Positions 1 through 5,866 of a DNA stretch of 7,634 nucleotides are shown here, piece by piece. Source of the DNA: Actinomycetales bacterium (lineage in GTDB: Bacteria; Actinomycetota; Actinomycetes; Actinomycetales; Actinomycetaceae). Made by a program: the position numbers and the translations under genes. Every line of letters begins with the position of its first letter. Position 1 is the stretch's first letter. The notes under the pieces were generated by a model. It saw only the letters and a list, made by a program, of their open reading frames with translations, made no database searches and was not told the origin of the DNA. The stretch is taken from contig JALHDK010000092.1 in NCBI GenBank assembly GCA_022838965.1, forward strand, positions 1-7,634. Direction: 5' to 3'.

Positions 1-30
1 GAGCGGTGCTGATGGCGCACCGGTCCGGAG

Positions 31-36
31 TAGCGT
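31..36 (+). promoter_or_regulatory. Putative -10 element of pncB (leaderless type)
   Basis: The hexamer TAGCGT fits the actinobacterial -10 consensus TANNNT. It ends exactly 6 nt before the pncB ATG at 43, so transcription would start at or within a base of the start codon. No Shine-Dalgarno sits at normal spacing: the nearest purine run, GGAG at 27-30, is 12 nt away. A weak -35-like CTGATG lies at 9-14 with a 16-nt spacer. The same geometry recurs before the DUF3039 gene and, less clearly, before leuB. This is inferred from spacing and consensus only. The TAG of the hexamer is also the in-frame stop that rules out an upstream start. Confidence 0.45.
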
Positions 37-42
37 GTCTGC

Positions 43-1374
43 ATGCGCCGCAGCACCGCCTTCCTCACCGACATGTACGAGCTGACGATGGTCGACGCGG
101 CTCTCGAATCCGGCCACGCGCACCGGCGATCCGTCTTCGAGGTGTTCAACCGGCGGCTGCCGGGCAGCCGGCGTTACGGCGTGGTCGCCGGGACCGCCCG
201 GGTCCTCGACGCGGTGGAGAGGTTCCGCTTCACCGAGGAGCAGCTCGCGTTCCTGCGGGGAATCGTCCGGCCGTCCACGATCGACTTCCTGCGCGACCTG
301 CGGTTCCAGGGTTCGATCGCGGGCTACGGCGAGGGCGAGTGCTTCTTCCCCGGCTCGCCGATTCTCACCGTTGACGGGACCTTCGCGGAAGCGGTGGTCC
401 TGGAGACGGTCGTCCTGTCGATCCTGAACCACGACTGCGCGGTGGCCGCTGCAGCGTCGCGGATGACGACGGCGGCTCACGGCCGCCCGTGTCTCGACAT
501 GGGGGCGCGGCGGACGCACGAGGAGGCGGCGATCGCCGCGGCACGCGCCGCCGTCGTCGGAGGCTTCGTCGGGACATCGGACATGGAGGCGGCGCGCCGG
601 TACGGCATTCGGCCGATCGGCACCGCCGCGCACGCCTTCACGCTCCTGCACGAGGACGAGGAGGCGGCCTTCGCCGCCCAGGTCGCGGCGCTCGGCCCCG
701 GGACCACCCTGTTGGTGGACACGTACGACGTGACGAGAGGCGTGGAACGTGCGGTCGCGGCGGCCCGTGCCGCCGGGGGTGAGCTGGGGGCGGTGCGGCT
801 GGACTCGGGAGACCTGGTCGCCCAGGCGTTCATGGTGCGCAAGCAGCTGGACGACCTCGGCGCCACGACCACGCGGATCACCGTCACCTCGGACCTGGAC
901 GAGTACGCCATCGCCGCACTGGGTGCCGCTCCGGTCAACGCGTACGGCGTGGGAACGAGGCTCGTGACGGGTTCGGGTCACCCCACCGCGGAGCTGGTGT
1001 ACAAGATGGTCGCCCGGGCGGACGCCACCGGCACGCTCGTCCCCGTCCACAAGGAGTCCGCGGCGAAACGGTCCGTGGGGGGCCGGAAATGGGCCGGGCG
1101 GGTCCTGGAGGGGGGACGTGCGGTCGAGGAACTGGTGGTCGCGGCGGACGACGCGCCGACCGCGCTCGAGTACCTCCGGCGTGAGAACGCGCGCCCCCTC
1201 CAGGTGGATCTCGTCGTCGACGGCACGATCATCGAGGAGCACCGATCCCGGGATGCCCTCAGCCGCGCCACCGAACGGCACCTCGCCTCCCGCGCGGAAC
1301 TCCCCCACCCGGCGTGGCGCCTGTCCGAGGGAGACCCCGGGATCATGACCCGGCAGGTATCGCTCCTGCGGTGA
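43..1374 (+). CDS. pncB: Nicotinate phosphoribosyltransferase
   Basis: This 443-residue cytoplasmic enzyme joins nicotinate to phosphoribosyl pyrophosphate, with ATP-stimulated turnover, to give nicotinate mononucleotide in the NAD salvage (Preiss-Handler) route. The N-terminus carries the family hallmark TDMYELTMV (residues 9-17). GTAAHAF (193-199) holds His197, the expected phosphorylated histidine. RLDSGD (252-257), TSDLDEY (282-288) and YGVGTRLVTG (301-310) match the conserved active-site barrel, and KESAAKRSVGGRK (337-349) is the usual Lys/Gly-rich segment. Length is normal for the family. ATG 43 is chosen because an in-frame TAG lies at 31-33 and no start codon falls between. It is the only plus-strand gene here and converges on the DUF3039 gene 19 nt away. 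Nothing looks damaged or transferred. The family call is very secure. Confidence 0.96.
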   Translation: MRRSTAFLTDMYELTMVDAALESGHAHRRSVFEVFNRRLPGSRRYGVVAGTARVLDAVERFRFTEEQLAFLRGIVRPSTIDFLRDLRFQGSIAGYGEGECFFPGSPILTVDGTFAEAVVLETVVLSILNHDCAVAAAASRMTTAAHGRPCLDMGARRTHEEAAIAAARAAVVGGFVGTSDMEAARRYGIRPIGTAAHAFTLLHEDEEAAFAAQVAALGPGTTLLVDTYDVTRGVERAVAAARAAGGELGAVRLDSGDLVAQAFMVRKQLDDLGATTTRITVTSDLDEYAIAALGAAPVNAYGVGTRLVTGSGHPTAELVYKMVARADATGTLVPVHKESAAKRSVGGRKWAGRVLEGGRAVEELVVAADDAPTALEYLRRENARPLQVDLVVDGTIIEEHRSRDALSRATERHLASRAELPHPAWRLSEGDPGIMTRQVSLLR

Positions 1375-1396
1375 CGCCTGGCCCGGGCGGGCGTCA
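1372..1396. terminator. Shared bidirectional hairpin between pncB and the DUF3039 gene
   Basis: TGACGCC (1372-1378) and GGCGTCA (1390-1396) form a perfect 7-bp stem around an 11-nt GC-rich interior that can add further pairs. The outer triplets are the pncB stop TGA (1372-1374) and, on the other strand, the DUF3039 stop TGA (1394-1396). One hairpin therefore spans the whole 19-nt convergent gap and both stop codons. Neither side has a U-tract, which is common for actinobacterial intrinsic terminators. Terminator function is inferred from position and symmetry. Confidence 0.6.
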
Positions 1397-1678
1397 GCCC
1401 TTCAGTGCCTCGAAGATCTCCTTGCACGCCGGGCAGACCGGATAGCGCGACGGGTCGCGGCGGGGCGTCCACACCTTCCCGCACAACGCGATGACGGGAC
1501 GGCCAGTCATCGCCGACGATGCGATCCGGTCCTTCCTCACATAGTGCGCGAACCGCTCGCCCTCACCGGCGTCGTCGGACGTCTCCTCGCGTTCGAGCAC
1601 GGCGGTCGTGCCCTGGTGTGCGGGTGCGGCCGGTTCCTCGGGCGCGCGGGGAGTGTCCTGTGCGGCGGTGGTCGTCAT
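1394..1678 (-). CDS. DUF3039 family protein, probable small zinc-binding protein of unknown function
   Basis: This is a 94-residue protein. Residues 1-40 are rich in Ala, Pro, Glu and Thr and look disordered. The conserved part begins at ERFAHYV (41-47), continues through SAMTGRPVIALCGKVW (55-70) and ends with PVCPACKEIFEALKG. I recognise this pattern as the actinobacterial DUF3039 family, whose function is unknown. His45, Cys66 and the CPAC pair (Cys82, Cys85) could bind one zinc ion as a small ribbon; that is inference. The start is ATG at 1676-1678: it gives the MTTT N-terminus and lies 6 nt after a TANNNT -10 element, with no Shine-Dalgarno. The frame stays open far upstream, but that extension runs through the HU gene in another frame and was rejected. 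The gene converges on pncB and lies downstream of the HU gene on the same strand. Confidence 0.82.
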   Translation of the reverse strand: MTTTAAQDTPRAPEEPAAPAHQGTTAVLEREETSDDAGEGERFAHYVRKDRIASSAMTGRPVIALCGKVWTPRRDPSRYPVCPACKEIFEALKG

Positions 1679-1684
1679 GGGACG

Positions 1685-1690
1685 AGTGTA
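1685..1690 (-). promoter_or_regulatory. Putative -10 element of the DUF3039 gene (leaderless type)
   Basis: On the minus strand TACACT (TANNNT) is followed by the 6-nt spacer CGTCCC and then the ATG, so the predicted transcript begins at the start codon. The region before the ATG has no purine-rich ribosome-binding site. I saw no convincing -35 hexamer at 16-19 nt. The 44-nt gap to the HU stop codon has no strong terminator, so read-through from the HU gene may add to expression. Confidence 0.5.
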
Positions 1691-1722
1691 AGTCCGGCCG
1701 TGCCGGGGTGGCGACAGCGGCC

Positions 1723-2004
1723 CTACCTGGCGACCGCGTTCTTCAGCGCGGAGCCTGCCGAAATCCTGACGCCGTAGCCCTTGGGGATCTTGATCTCCTC
1801 GCCGGTCCGCGGGTTGCGTCCCGTCCGTGCCGCTCGTTCCACCCGCTCGACCGACAGGAGGCCGGTGATCTTGACCGGCTCCCCCTTGCCGAGCGACTCG
1901 ACGAGGACCTCCTGCAGCGCAGCCAACGCGGCATCCGCGTCCTTCTTGGTGAGACCGGCGCGCTCTGCCATCGCCGCGACGAGTTCGGTTCGGTTGACGG
2001 ACAT
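1723..2004 (-). CDS. HU family DNA-binding (nucleoid-associated) protein
   Basis: This 93-residue protein has the HU/IHF fold order. The N-terminal helices begin NRTELVAAMAERAGLTKKDA and run to about residue 38. The DNA-binding arm follows, with the signature region GLLSVERVERAARTGRNP (48-65) and TGEEIKIPKGY (67-77). The tip holds the Asn-Pro pair (64-65) that intercalates into DNA in this family. A Leu replaces the usual Phe early in the signature. Length is that of ordinary HU (about 90 residues), and it lacks the lysine-rich tail of mycobacterial HupB. It should act as a dimer that bends and compacts DNA. ATG 2004 is preceded by GAGGAG at ideal spacing. It lies 103 nt downstream of lplA and has its own likely promoter. 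Whether it is the main HU or a paralogue cannot be told from one window. Confidence 0.95.
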   Translation of the reverse strand: MSVNRTELVAAMAERAGLTKKDADAALAALQEVLVESLGKGEPVKITGLLSVERVERAARTGRNPRTGEEIKIPKGYGVRISAGSALKNAVAR

Positions 2005-2009
2005 GTGAT

Positions 2010-2015
2010 CTCCTC
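2010..2015 (-). promoter_or_regulatory. Ribosome-binding site of the HU gene
   Basis: GAGGAG is followed by a 5-nt spacer (ATCAC) and the ATG. This is a strong Shine-Dalgarno and fixes the start of the HU gene. It contrasts with the leaderless-type starts of pncB and the DUF3039 gene. Confidence 0.85.
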
Positions 2016-2055
2016 GGTGGTCGGTGGGCTCCGCTGTTCCGGTGCCGCTGCCACG

Positions 2056-2084
2056 ACGATACGCACACGAGCCGCGATTGTCGC
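2056..2084 (-). promoter_or_regulatory. Putative housekeeping promoter of the HU gene
   Basis: On the minus strand a -35-like GCGACA (2084-2079; 4 of 6 bases match TTGACA) is separated by 17 nt from a -10-like TATCGT (2061-2056; 4 of 6 match TATAAT and it fits TANNNT). The predicted start near 2049 gives a leader of about 45 nt carrying the ribosome-binding site. The -35 overlaps a small inverted repeat (GCGA-TTG-TCGC, 2074-2084), and a 10-bp palindrome lies just upstream. The prediction rests on sequence alone. Confidence 0.45.
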
Positions 2085-2090
2085 ATCAGA

Positions 2091-2100
2091 CGTGCGCACG
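2091..2100. repeat. Perfect 10-bp palindrome upstream of the HU promoter
   Basis: CGTGCGCACG equals its own reverse complement. It lies between the lplA stop and the putative HU -35 element, ending 6 nt upstream of that element, where an activator or repressor could bind. GC-rich DNA makes such palindromes fairly common by chance, so an operator role is only a suggestion. Confidence 0.35.
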
Positions 2101-2114
2101 CCGTGGATCACGGC
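2100..2114 (-). terminator. Possible weak terminator hairpin at the lplA stop codon
   Basis: GCCGTG and CACGGC (2100-2105 and 2109-2114) pair as a 6-bp stem around a 3-nt loop. After a 2-bp mismatch three more base pairs are possible. The lplA stop codon (2108-2110) spans the loop and stem. The stem is short and has no U-tract, so it may be only partly effective, but it is the only candidate for the end of the leuB-ilvE-cimA-lplA operon. Confidence 0.3.
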
Positions 2115-3154
2115 ACGCGGTAGGTCCACTCATCGGTGAGGAACTTCGTGCGCATCAACTCCTCCGCGGCGGCCAGCTCGGCGGCGGTGTACTCCGACCG
2201 CCTGGTCCGGTGGAGCGACTCGAAGTGGGCGATCAGGGCGTCAATGATGTCCTCGCGCGCCATCCCGGTCTGGGACCGCATCGGGTCGACCCGCTTGTTC
2301 GCGGACCGCGTACCCTTGTCCGAGAGCTTCTCGCGCCCGATGCGCAGCACGTCGAGCATCTTGTCCGCATCGATGTCATAGGCCATCGTCACGTGGTGCA
2401 GGGTCACGCCCGACGCGAACCGCTTCTGCGCCGCTCCCCCGATCTTGCCCTTGTCCGAGGCGATGTCGTTCAGGGGGACATAGGTGGCCTCCACCCCCAC
2501 GGTCCGCAGCGCACCGATGACCCACTCGTCGAGGAAGGAGTAGGAGCGCTCGAAGCTCAATCCCTCCACCAGGGAGGTGGGCACCACGAGGGAGTAGGTG
2601 ATGCAGTTCCCGGCCTCCATGAACATGGCGCCACCGCCGGAGACGCGCCGCACGACCATCATCCCGTGGCGTGCCAGGCCCTCCGGGTCGACTTCGTTCC
2701 GCACACTCTGGAAGGAGCCAATGACCACGAGTGGCGCGTCCCACTCCCAGAACCGCAGGAGTGGATGACGCCGGCCGGAGGCGACCTCGGCGGCCAGCAC
2801 CTCGTCGAGGGCGACGTGCATGGCCGGGTGGAGGGGGCCGGAGTGGATGATGTCGAAGGTGTGGTCGGACCACGACGTCGCATGCCCCAGGGCCCGGCGT
2901 ATCGCGATCCCGACGGCCTCCGGCGAGAACCCGATGAACCGGACTCCGGGAGTCGCCGCGGTGATCGCTGCCGCGTAGGCCTGCACGTCAGCTGCGGTGG
3001 ACATTCCCACGAGGGCGTTGTTGATGTCCTCGAGGGCGTCGTCCGGCTCCAGGAAGAAGTCGCCCGACACCCGAACCGCGGACAGCAGATCCTCCTCGAC
3101 CTCGAGGTCCACCGCGACGAGCTTGCCCCCCGCCACCTTGTACTCGCCACGCAT
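2108..3154 (-). CDS. Lipoate-protein ligase A family protein with N-terminal accessory domain
   Basis: This 348-residue protein probably attaches lipoate to lipoyl domains of 2-oxoacid dehydrogenases or GcvH through a lipoyl-AMP intermediate. Residues 1-90 (RGEYKVAGGKLVAVDL, then VSGDFFLEPDDALEDINNAL) resemble the LplB-like accessory domain found at the C-terminus of E. coli LplA. Residues about 97-340 form the catalytic BPL/LplA domain: RRVSGGGAMF (169-178), GNCITYS (182-188) and NDIASDKGKIGGAAQKR (229-245), where Lys237 matches the invariant catalytic lysine. The domain order is thus the reverse of E. coli. The start at 3154 fits the family N-terminus and lies 5 nt after the cimA stop with no clear ribosome-binding site, suggesting translational reinitiation. 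Octanoyltransferase activity is a less likely alternative: the only cysteine (Cys184) sits where E. coli LplA also has one. Substrate is unproven. Confidence 0.88.
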   Translation of the reverse strand: MRGEYKVAGGKLVAVDLEVEEDLLSAVRVSGDFFLEPDDALEDINNALVGMSTAADVQAYAAAITAATPGVRFIGFSPEAVGIAIRRALGHATSWSDHTFDIIHSGPLHPAMHVALDEVLAAEVASGRRHPLLRFWEWDAPLVVIGSFQSVRNEVDPEGLARHGMMVVRRVSGGGAMFMEAGNCITYSLVVPTSLVEGLSFERSYSFLDEWVIGALRTVGVEATYVPLNDIASDKGKIGGAAQKRFASGVTLHHVTMAYDIDADKMLDVLRIGREKLSDKGTRSANKRVDPMRSQTGMAREDIIDALIAHFESLHRTRRSEYTAAELAAAEELMRTKFLTDEWTYRVP

Positions 3155-3159
3155 GGGGA

Positions 3160-4752
3160 TCAGCTGGTCCGTGTCCCGGTCTCGATCTCATGGTGCAGGA
3201 GGCCCCACGTGATCGAGTCGACAAGCGCCTCCCAGGACGCGGCGACGACGTCGGACCCTACGCCCACCGTGGACCAGGACTTCAACCCGTCCGCGGTCTC
3301 GATGAGCACCCTGATCGTGGCGTCCGTCCCCTGCATCGAGTCAAGGATCCGCACCTTGAAGTCGATGAGCTCGAAATCCGCGATCTGCGGGAAGGTGGGG
3401 AGCAGCGCCTCGCGCAACGCACGGTCCAGGGCGTTGACGGGACCGTTGCCCTCCCCGGTGCGGACGATGCGACCTTTCGGGGTGTGGACCTTGACGGTCG
3501 CCTCGGCGATGCCCTCACCGGGGAGGCCCGGGCGTTCCTCGACCTGCGCACGCCACGACTCGACCTCGAAGTAGCTCGGCCGCCGCCCTTCGAGTTCCTC
3601 GCGCAGCAACAACTCGAACGAGGCGTCGGCGGCGTCGTAGGTGTACCCGATGGCTTCGGCCTCCTTCACCTTCTGGGTCACGCTCGCCACCACGTCCGGC
3701 CGCCCGGACACGTTGATGCCCAGTTCGCGCGCCTTGAGTTCGATCGATGCCCTGCCCGCCATGTCCGAGACGAGCATCCGCATGTCATTGCCCACGGCCT
3801 TGGGCTCGATGTGCTGGTACAGGTCGGGATCGATCCGGATCGCGGAGGCGTGCAGGCCCGCCTTGTGCGCGAAGGCGCTCGCACCGACATAGGGCTGACG
3901 GGCGAACGGCGAGATGTTCGTGATCTCGGCGATCTGGTGCGCGATGTGGGCTGCCTGCAGGAGGTCGTCCCCGATGCAGTCATACCCGAGTTTGAGCTGC
4001 AGGTTGGCGACGCAGGTCAGCAGGTCCGCGTTGCCGGTGCGCTCACCGTACCCGTTGATCGTGCCCTGCACGTGCCGCGCACCGGCCTCCACCGCCGCCA
4101 GGGTGTTCGCGACAGCACAGCCGGTGTCGTTGTGGGCGTGGATTCCGAGCGGGATGCCGAGGGCCATCGTCTCCGTGACGATGTCCCCCACCCAGTGCGG
4201 GAGCATGCCGCCGTTGGTGTCGCACAGGACGACGGTGCGGGCCCCCGCATCCCCGGCGGCCTGGACGACGCTCCGGGCGTACATCGGATCGTATCGATAG
4301 CCGTCGAAGAAGTGCTCGGCGTCCAGGAGGACCTCGCGACCCTGCGACCGCAGGTAGCGAATGGTGTCCCGCACCATCGCGAGATTCTCCTCGCCGTCGG
4401 TCCGCAGTGCGCGCTCGACGTGGCGGATGTCCGACTTGGCCACCAGGGTGATGAGCGGAGCGCCCGACTCGAGCAGCGCCCGGACCTGGGGATCCGCCTC
4501 CACGGGGACGCCCACCTTGCGGGTCGCACCGAAGGCGGCGAGGGTCGCGCGACGCAGCGGGGGCTTCCGGGACGCTTCCGCGAAGAACTGGGTGTCGCGG
4601 GGTATCGCCCCGGGCCAGCCTCCCTCCACCACGTGCACACCCAGCTGGTCAAGCAGCCGGGCGATGGCGAACTTGTCGGCAACGGACAGGTTGATGCCCT
4701 CCTGTTGCGCGCCGTCGCGAAGAGTGACGTCGTAGACCTCGATGCGTTCCAT
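3160..4752 (-). CDS. cimA: (R)-citramalate synthase (long actinobacterial type)
   Basis: This 530-residue enzyme condenses pyruvate and acetyl-CoA to (R)-citramalate, the first step of threonine-independent isoleucine synthesis. The N-terminal HMGL-like TIM barrel starts with VYDVTLRDGAQQEG (6-19). Asp13 with His205 and His207 of IHAHNDTG (204-211) should bind the divalent metal, and GYGERTGNADL (234-244) is the usual catalytic loop. SAFAHKAGLHASA (292-304) is in the linker typical of the LeuA/CimA family. A LeuA-type dimerisation and regulatory domain spans roughly 375-520, where isoleucine feedback would be expected. Length and sequence match the citramalate synthase subfamily better than isopropylmalate synthase, and homocitrate synthase is unlikely. 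Activity is inferred from the family. ATG 4752 has GAGGAA just upstream, overlapping the ilvE stop. It sits mid-operon between ilvE and lplA. Confidence 0.92.
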   Translation of the reverse strand: MERIEVYDVTLRDGAQQEGINLSVADKFAIARLLDQLGVHVVEGGWPGAIPRDTQFFAEASRKPPLRRATLAAFGATRKVGVPVEADPQVRALLESGAPLITLVAKSDIRHVERALRTDGEENLAMVRDTIRYLRSQGREVLLDAEHFFDGYRYDPMYARSVVQAAGDAGARTVVLCDTNGGMLPHWVGDIVTETMALGIPLGIHAHNDTGCAVANTLAAVEAGARHVQGTINGYGERTGNADLLTCVANLQLKLGYDCIGDDLLQAAHIAHQIAEITNISPFARQPYVGASAFAHKAGLHASAIRIDPDLYQHIEPKAVGNDMRMLVSDMAGRASIELKARELGINVSGRPDVVASVTQKVKEAEAIGYTYDAADASFELLLREELEGRRPSYFEVESWRAQVEERPGLPGEGIAEATVKVHTPKGRIVRTGEGNGPVNALDRALREALLPTFPQIADFELIDFKVRILDSMQGTDATIRVLIETADGLKSWSTVGVGSDVVAASWEALVDSITWGLLHHEIETGTRTS

Positions 4753-4755
4753 GTG

Positions 4756-4761
4756 TTCCTC
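4756..4761 (-). promoter_or_regulatory. cimA ribosome-binding site overlapping the ilvE stop codon
   Basis: On the minus strand TGAGGAACACATG contains the ilvE stop TGA (4762-4760), the purine run GAGGAA (4761-4756) and the cimA ATG (4752). Ribosomes finishing ilvE cover the cimA initiation site, which predicts translational coupling. The layout also fixes the cimA start. Confidence 0.75.
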
Positions 4762-5866
4762 AGACCAGCCTGTAGAGCCATCCGTACGGGTCTGCCGTGC
4801 GGCCGTACTGGATGTCGGTGAGACGATGGTAAAGCTCGCTGGTGACGCTTCCCGGTTCCCCGGAACCGATCACGAGGTCGAAGTCACGGCTCGCGAGGCG
4901 TCCGATCGGCGTGATGACCGCCGCCGTCCCGCAGGCGAACACCTCGGTCACCGCCCCGGCCCGAATGTCGGCCAGGAGGTCGTCCAGGCGGATCGCGGTC
5001 TCGACGACGGTGCGGCCGTCATCCCGGAGGAGCTGGATCACCGACGAACGGGTGACGCCCTCGAGGATGGTCCCGGTGAGGGCGGGGGTGCGAACCGTGC
5101 CGTCCGCCCGGACGGTGAAGATGTTCATGCCACCCAGCTCCTCGAGGGTGGTGTTCGTGGCCGCGTCGAGGAAGCACACCTGTTCGCATCCCTGCCGGTA
5201 CGCCTCCTCCTGCGGCAGCAGCGAGGCGGCGTAGTTGCCCGCGGTCTTGGCCGCGCCCGTGCCACCCGGGCCGGCCCGGTGATAGTCGGTCGACACCCAG
5301 ATCGCGACCGGCTTGAACCCGTGCCGGAAGTAGGGTCCCACGGGTGAGGCGATCACCAGGTAGGTGATCTCGTGCGCGGACCGCACTCCGAGGAACTCCT
5401 CGGAGGCGAACGCGAAGGGGCGGATGTAGAGGGAGGAACCGGGCGTGCTGGGCACCCACCGCTGATCTGCGGCGACGAGAGCGGCGATCGAACCGAGGAA
5501 GTCCTCCTCGGGAAGGTCCGGCATGGCGAGCCGCCGCGCGGACCGGTTGAACCGTGCGGCGTTCTGCTCCGGCCGGAAGGTCCAGACCGAGCCGTCCTGG
5601 TGGCGGTAGGCCTTCAGACCCTCGAAGATCTCCTGGCCGTAGTGCAGCACGGAGGTCGCCGGGGAGAGGCTGAGGGGGCCCCACGGGACCAGTTCACGGT
5701 CGTGCCAGCCCTCGCCGCGCGTGTGGATCGCACGTGCCATGTGGTCGGTGAAGTCAACACCGAAGCTGAGCCGCCCCATCACCTCCTGCACCTCCGCGTC
5801 ACTGCGGAGGGGCACCGCCCCCCGGGCCGGGAAGCGCATCGCCAGTTCTGCTGCGGGTGGTCTCAT
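4760..5866 (-). CDS. ilvE: Branched-chain amino acid aminotransferase
   Basis: This 368-residue PLP enzyme carries out the last step of isoleucine, valine and leucine synthesis, moving an amino group from glutamate to the branched-chain 2-oxoacids; the reaction is reversible. It is a fold-type IV aminotransferase of the longer BCAT group. [15 protein letters not shown] (74-88) and [16 protein letters not shown] (98-113) form the N-terminal substrate region. [16 protein letters not shown] (201-216) contains Lys207, the expected Schiff-base lysine. EELGGMNIF (242-250) lies in the class-IV signature, and [12 protein letters not shown] near the C-terminus binds the cofactor phosphate. The ATG at 5866 overlaps the leuB stop as ATGA, supporting this start over Met10 (5839). 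A purine-rich AAGGAGAGGA upstream serves as ribosome-binding site. All key residues seen are intact. Confidence 0.96.
   Translation of the reverse strand: MRPPAAELAMRFPARGAVPLRSDAEVQEVMGRLSFGVDFTDHMARAIHTRGEGWHDRELVPWGPLSLSPATSVLHYGQEIFEGLKAYRHQDGSVWTFRPEQNAARFNRSARRLAMPDLPEEDFLGSIAALVAADQRWVPSTPGSSLYIRPFAFASEEFLGVRSAHEITYLVIASPVGPYFRHGFKPVAIWVSTDYHRAGPGGTGAAKTAGNYAASLLPQEEAYRQGCEQVCFLDAATNTTLEELGGMNIFTVRADGTVRTPALTGTILEGVTRSSVIQLLRDDGRTVVETAIRLDDLLADIRAGAVTEVFACGTAAVITPIGRLASRDFDLVIGSGEPGSVTSELYHRLTDIQYGRTADPYGWLYRLV

Noticed and set aside
1679..2086. Long N-terminal extension of the DUF3039 gene
   Set aside because: It runs through the HU gene in a different frame, codes for Arg-rich low-complexity sequence, and crosses a good promoter that ends 6 nt before the chosen ATG.
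2560..2580. Inverted repeat CCCTCC-ACCA-GGGAGG-like inside lplA
   Set aside because: It is a short GC-rich dyad within conserved coding sequence, with no regulatory context.
2024..3574. Plus-strand open frame of 516 codons opposite lplA and the end of cimA
   Set aside because: It is antisense to genes with clear catalytic motifs, has a low-complexity His/Arg/Gly/Asp-rich product with no recognisable domain, and is an expected result of GC-rich third positions.
3190..4821. Plus-strand open frame of 543 codons opposite cimA
   Set aside because: It is a mirror frame of cimA with Arg/Gly/Val/His-biased composition and no family features; its antisense partner is certain.
5840..5866. Alternative ilvE start at Met10 (5839)
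   Set aside because: The ATG at 5866 forms an ATGA overlap with leuB and has purine-rich sequence upstream. The shorter form cannot be fully excluded, but coupling favours the longer one.
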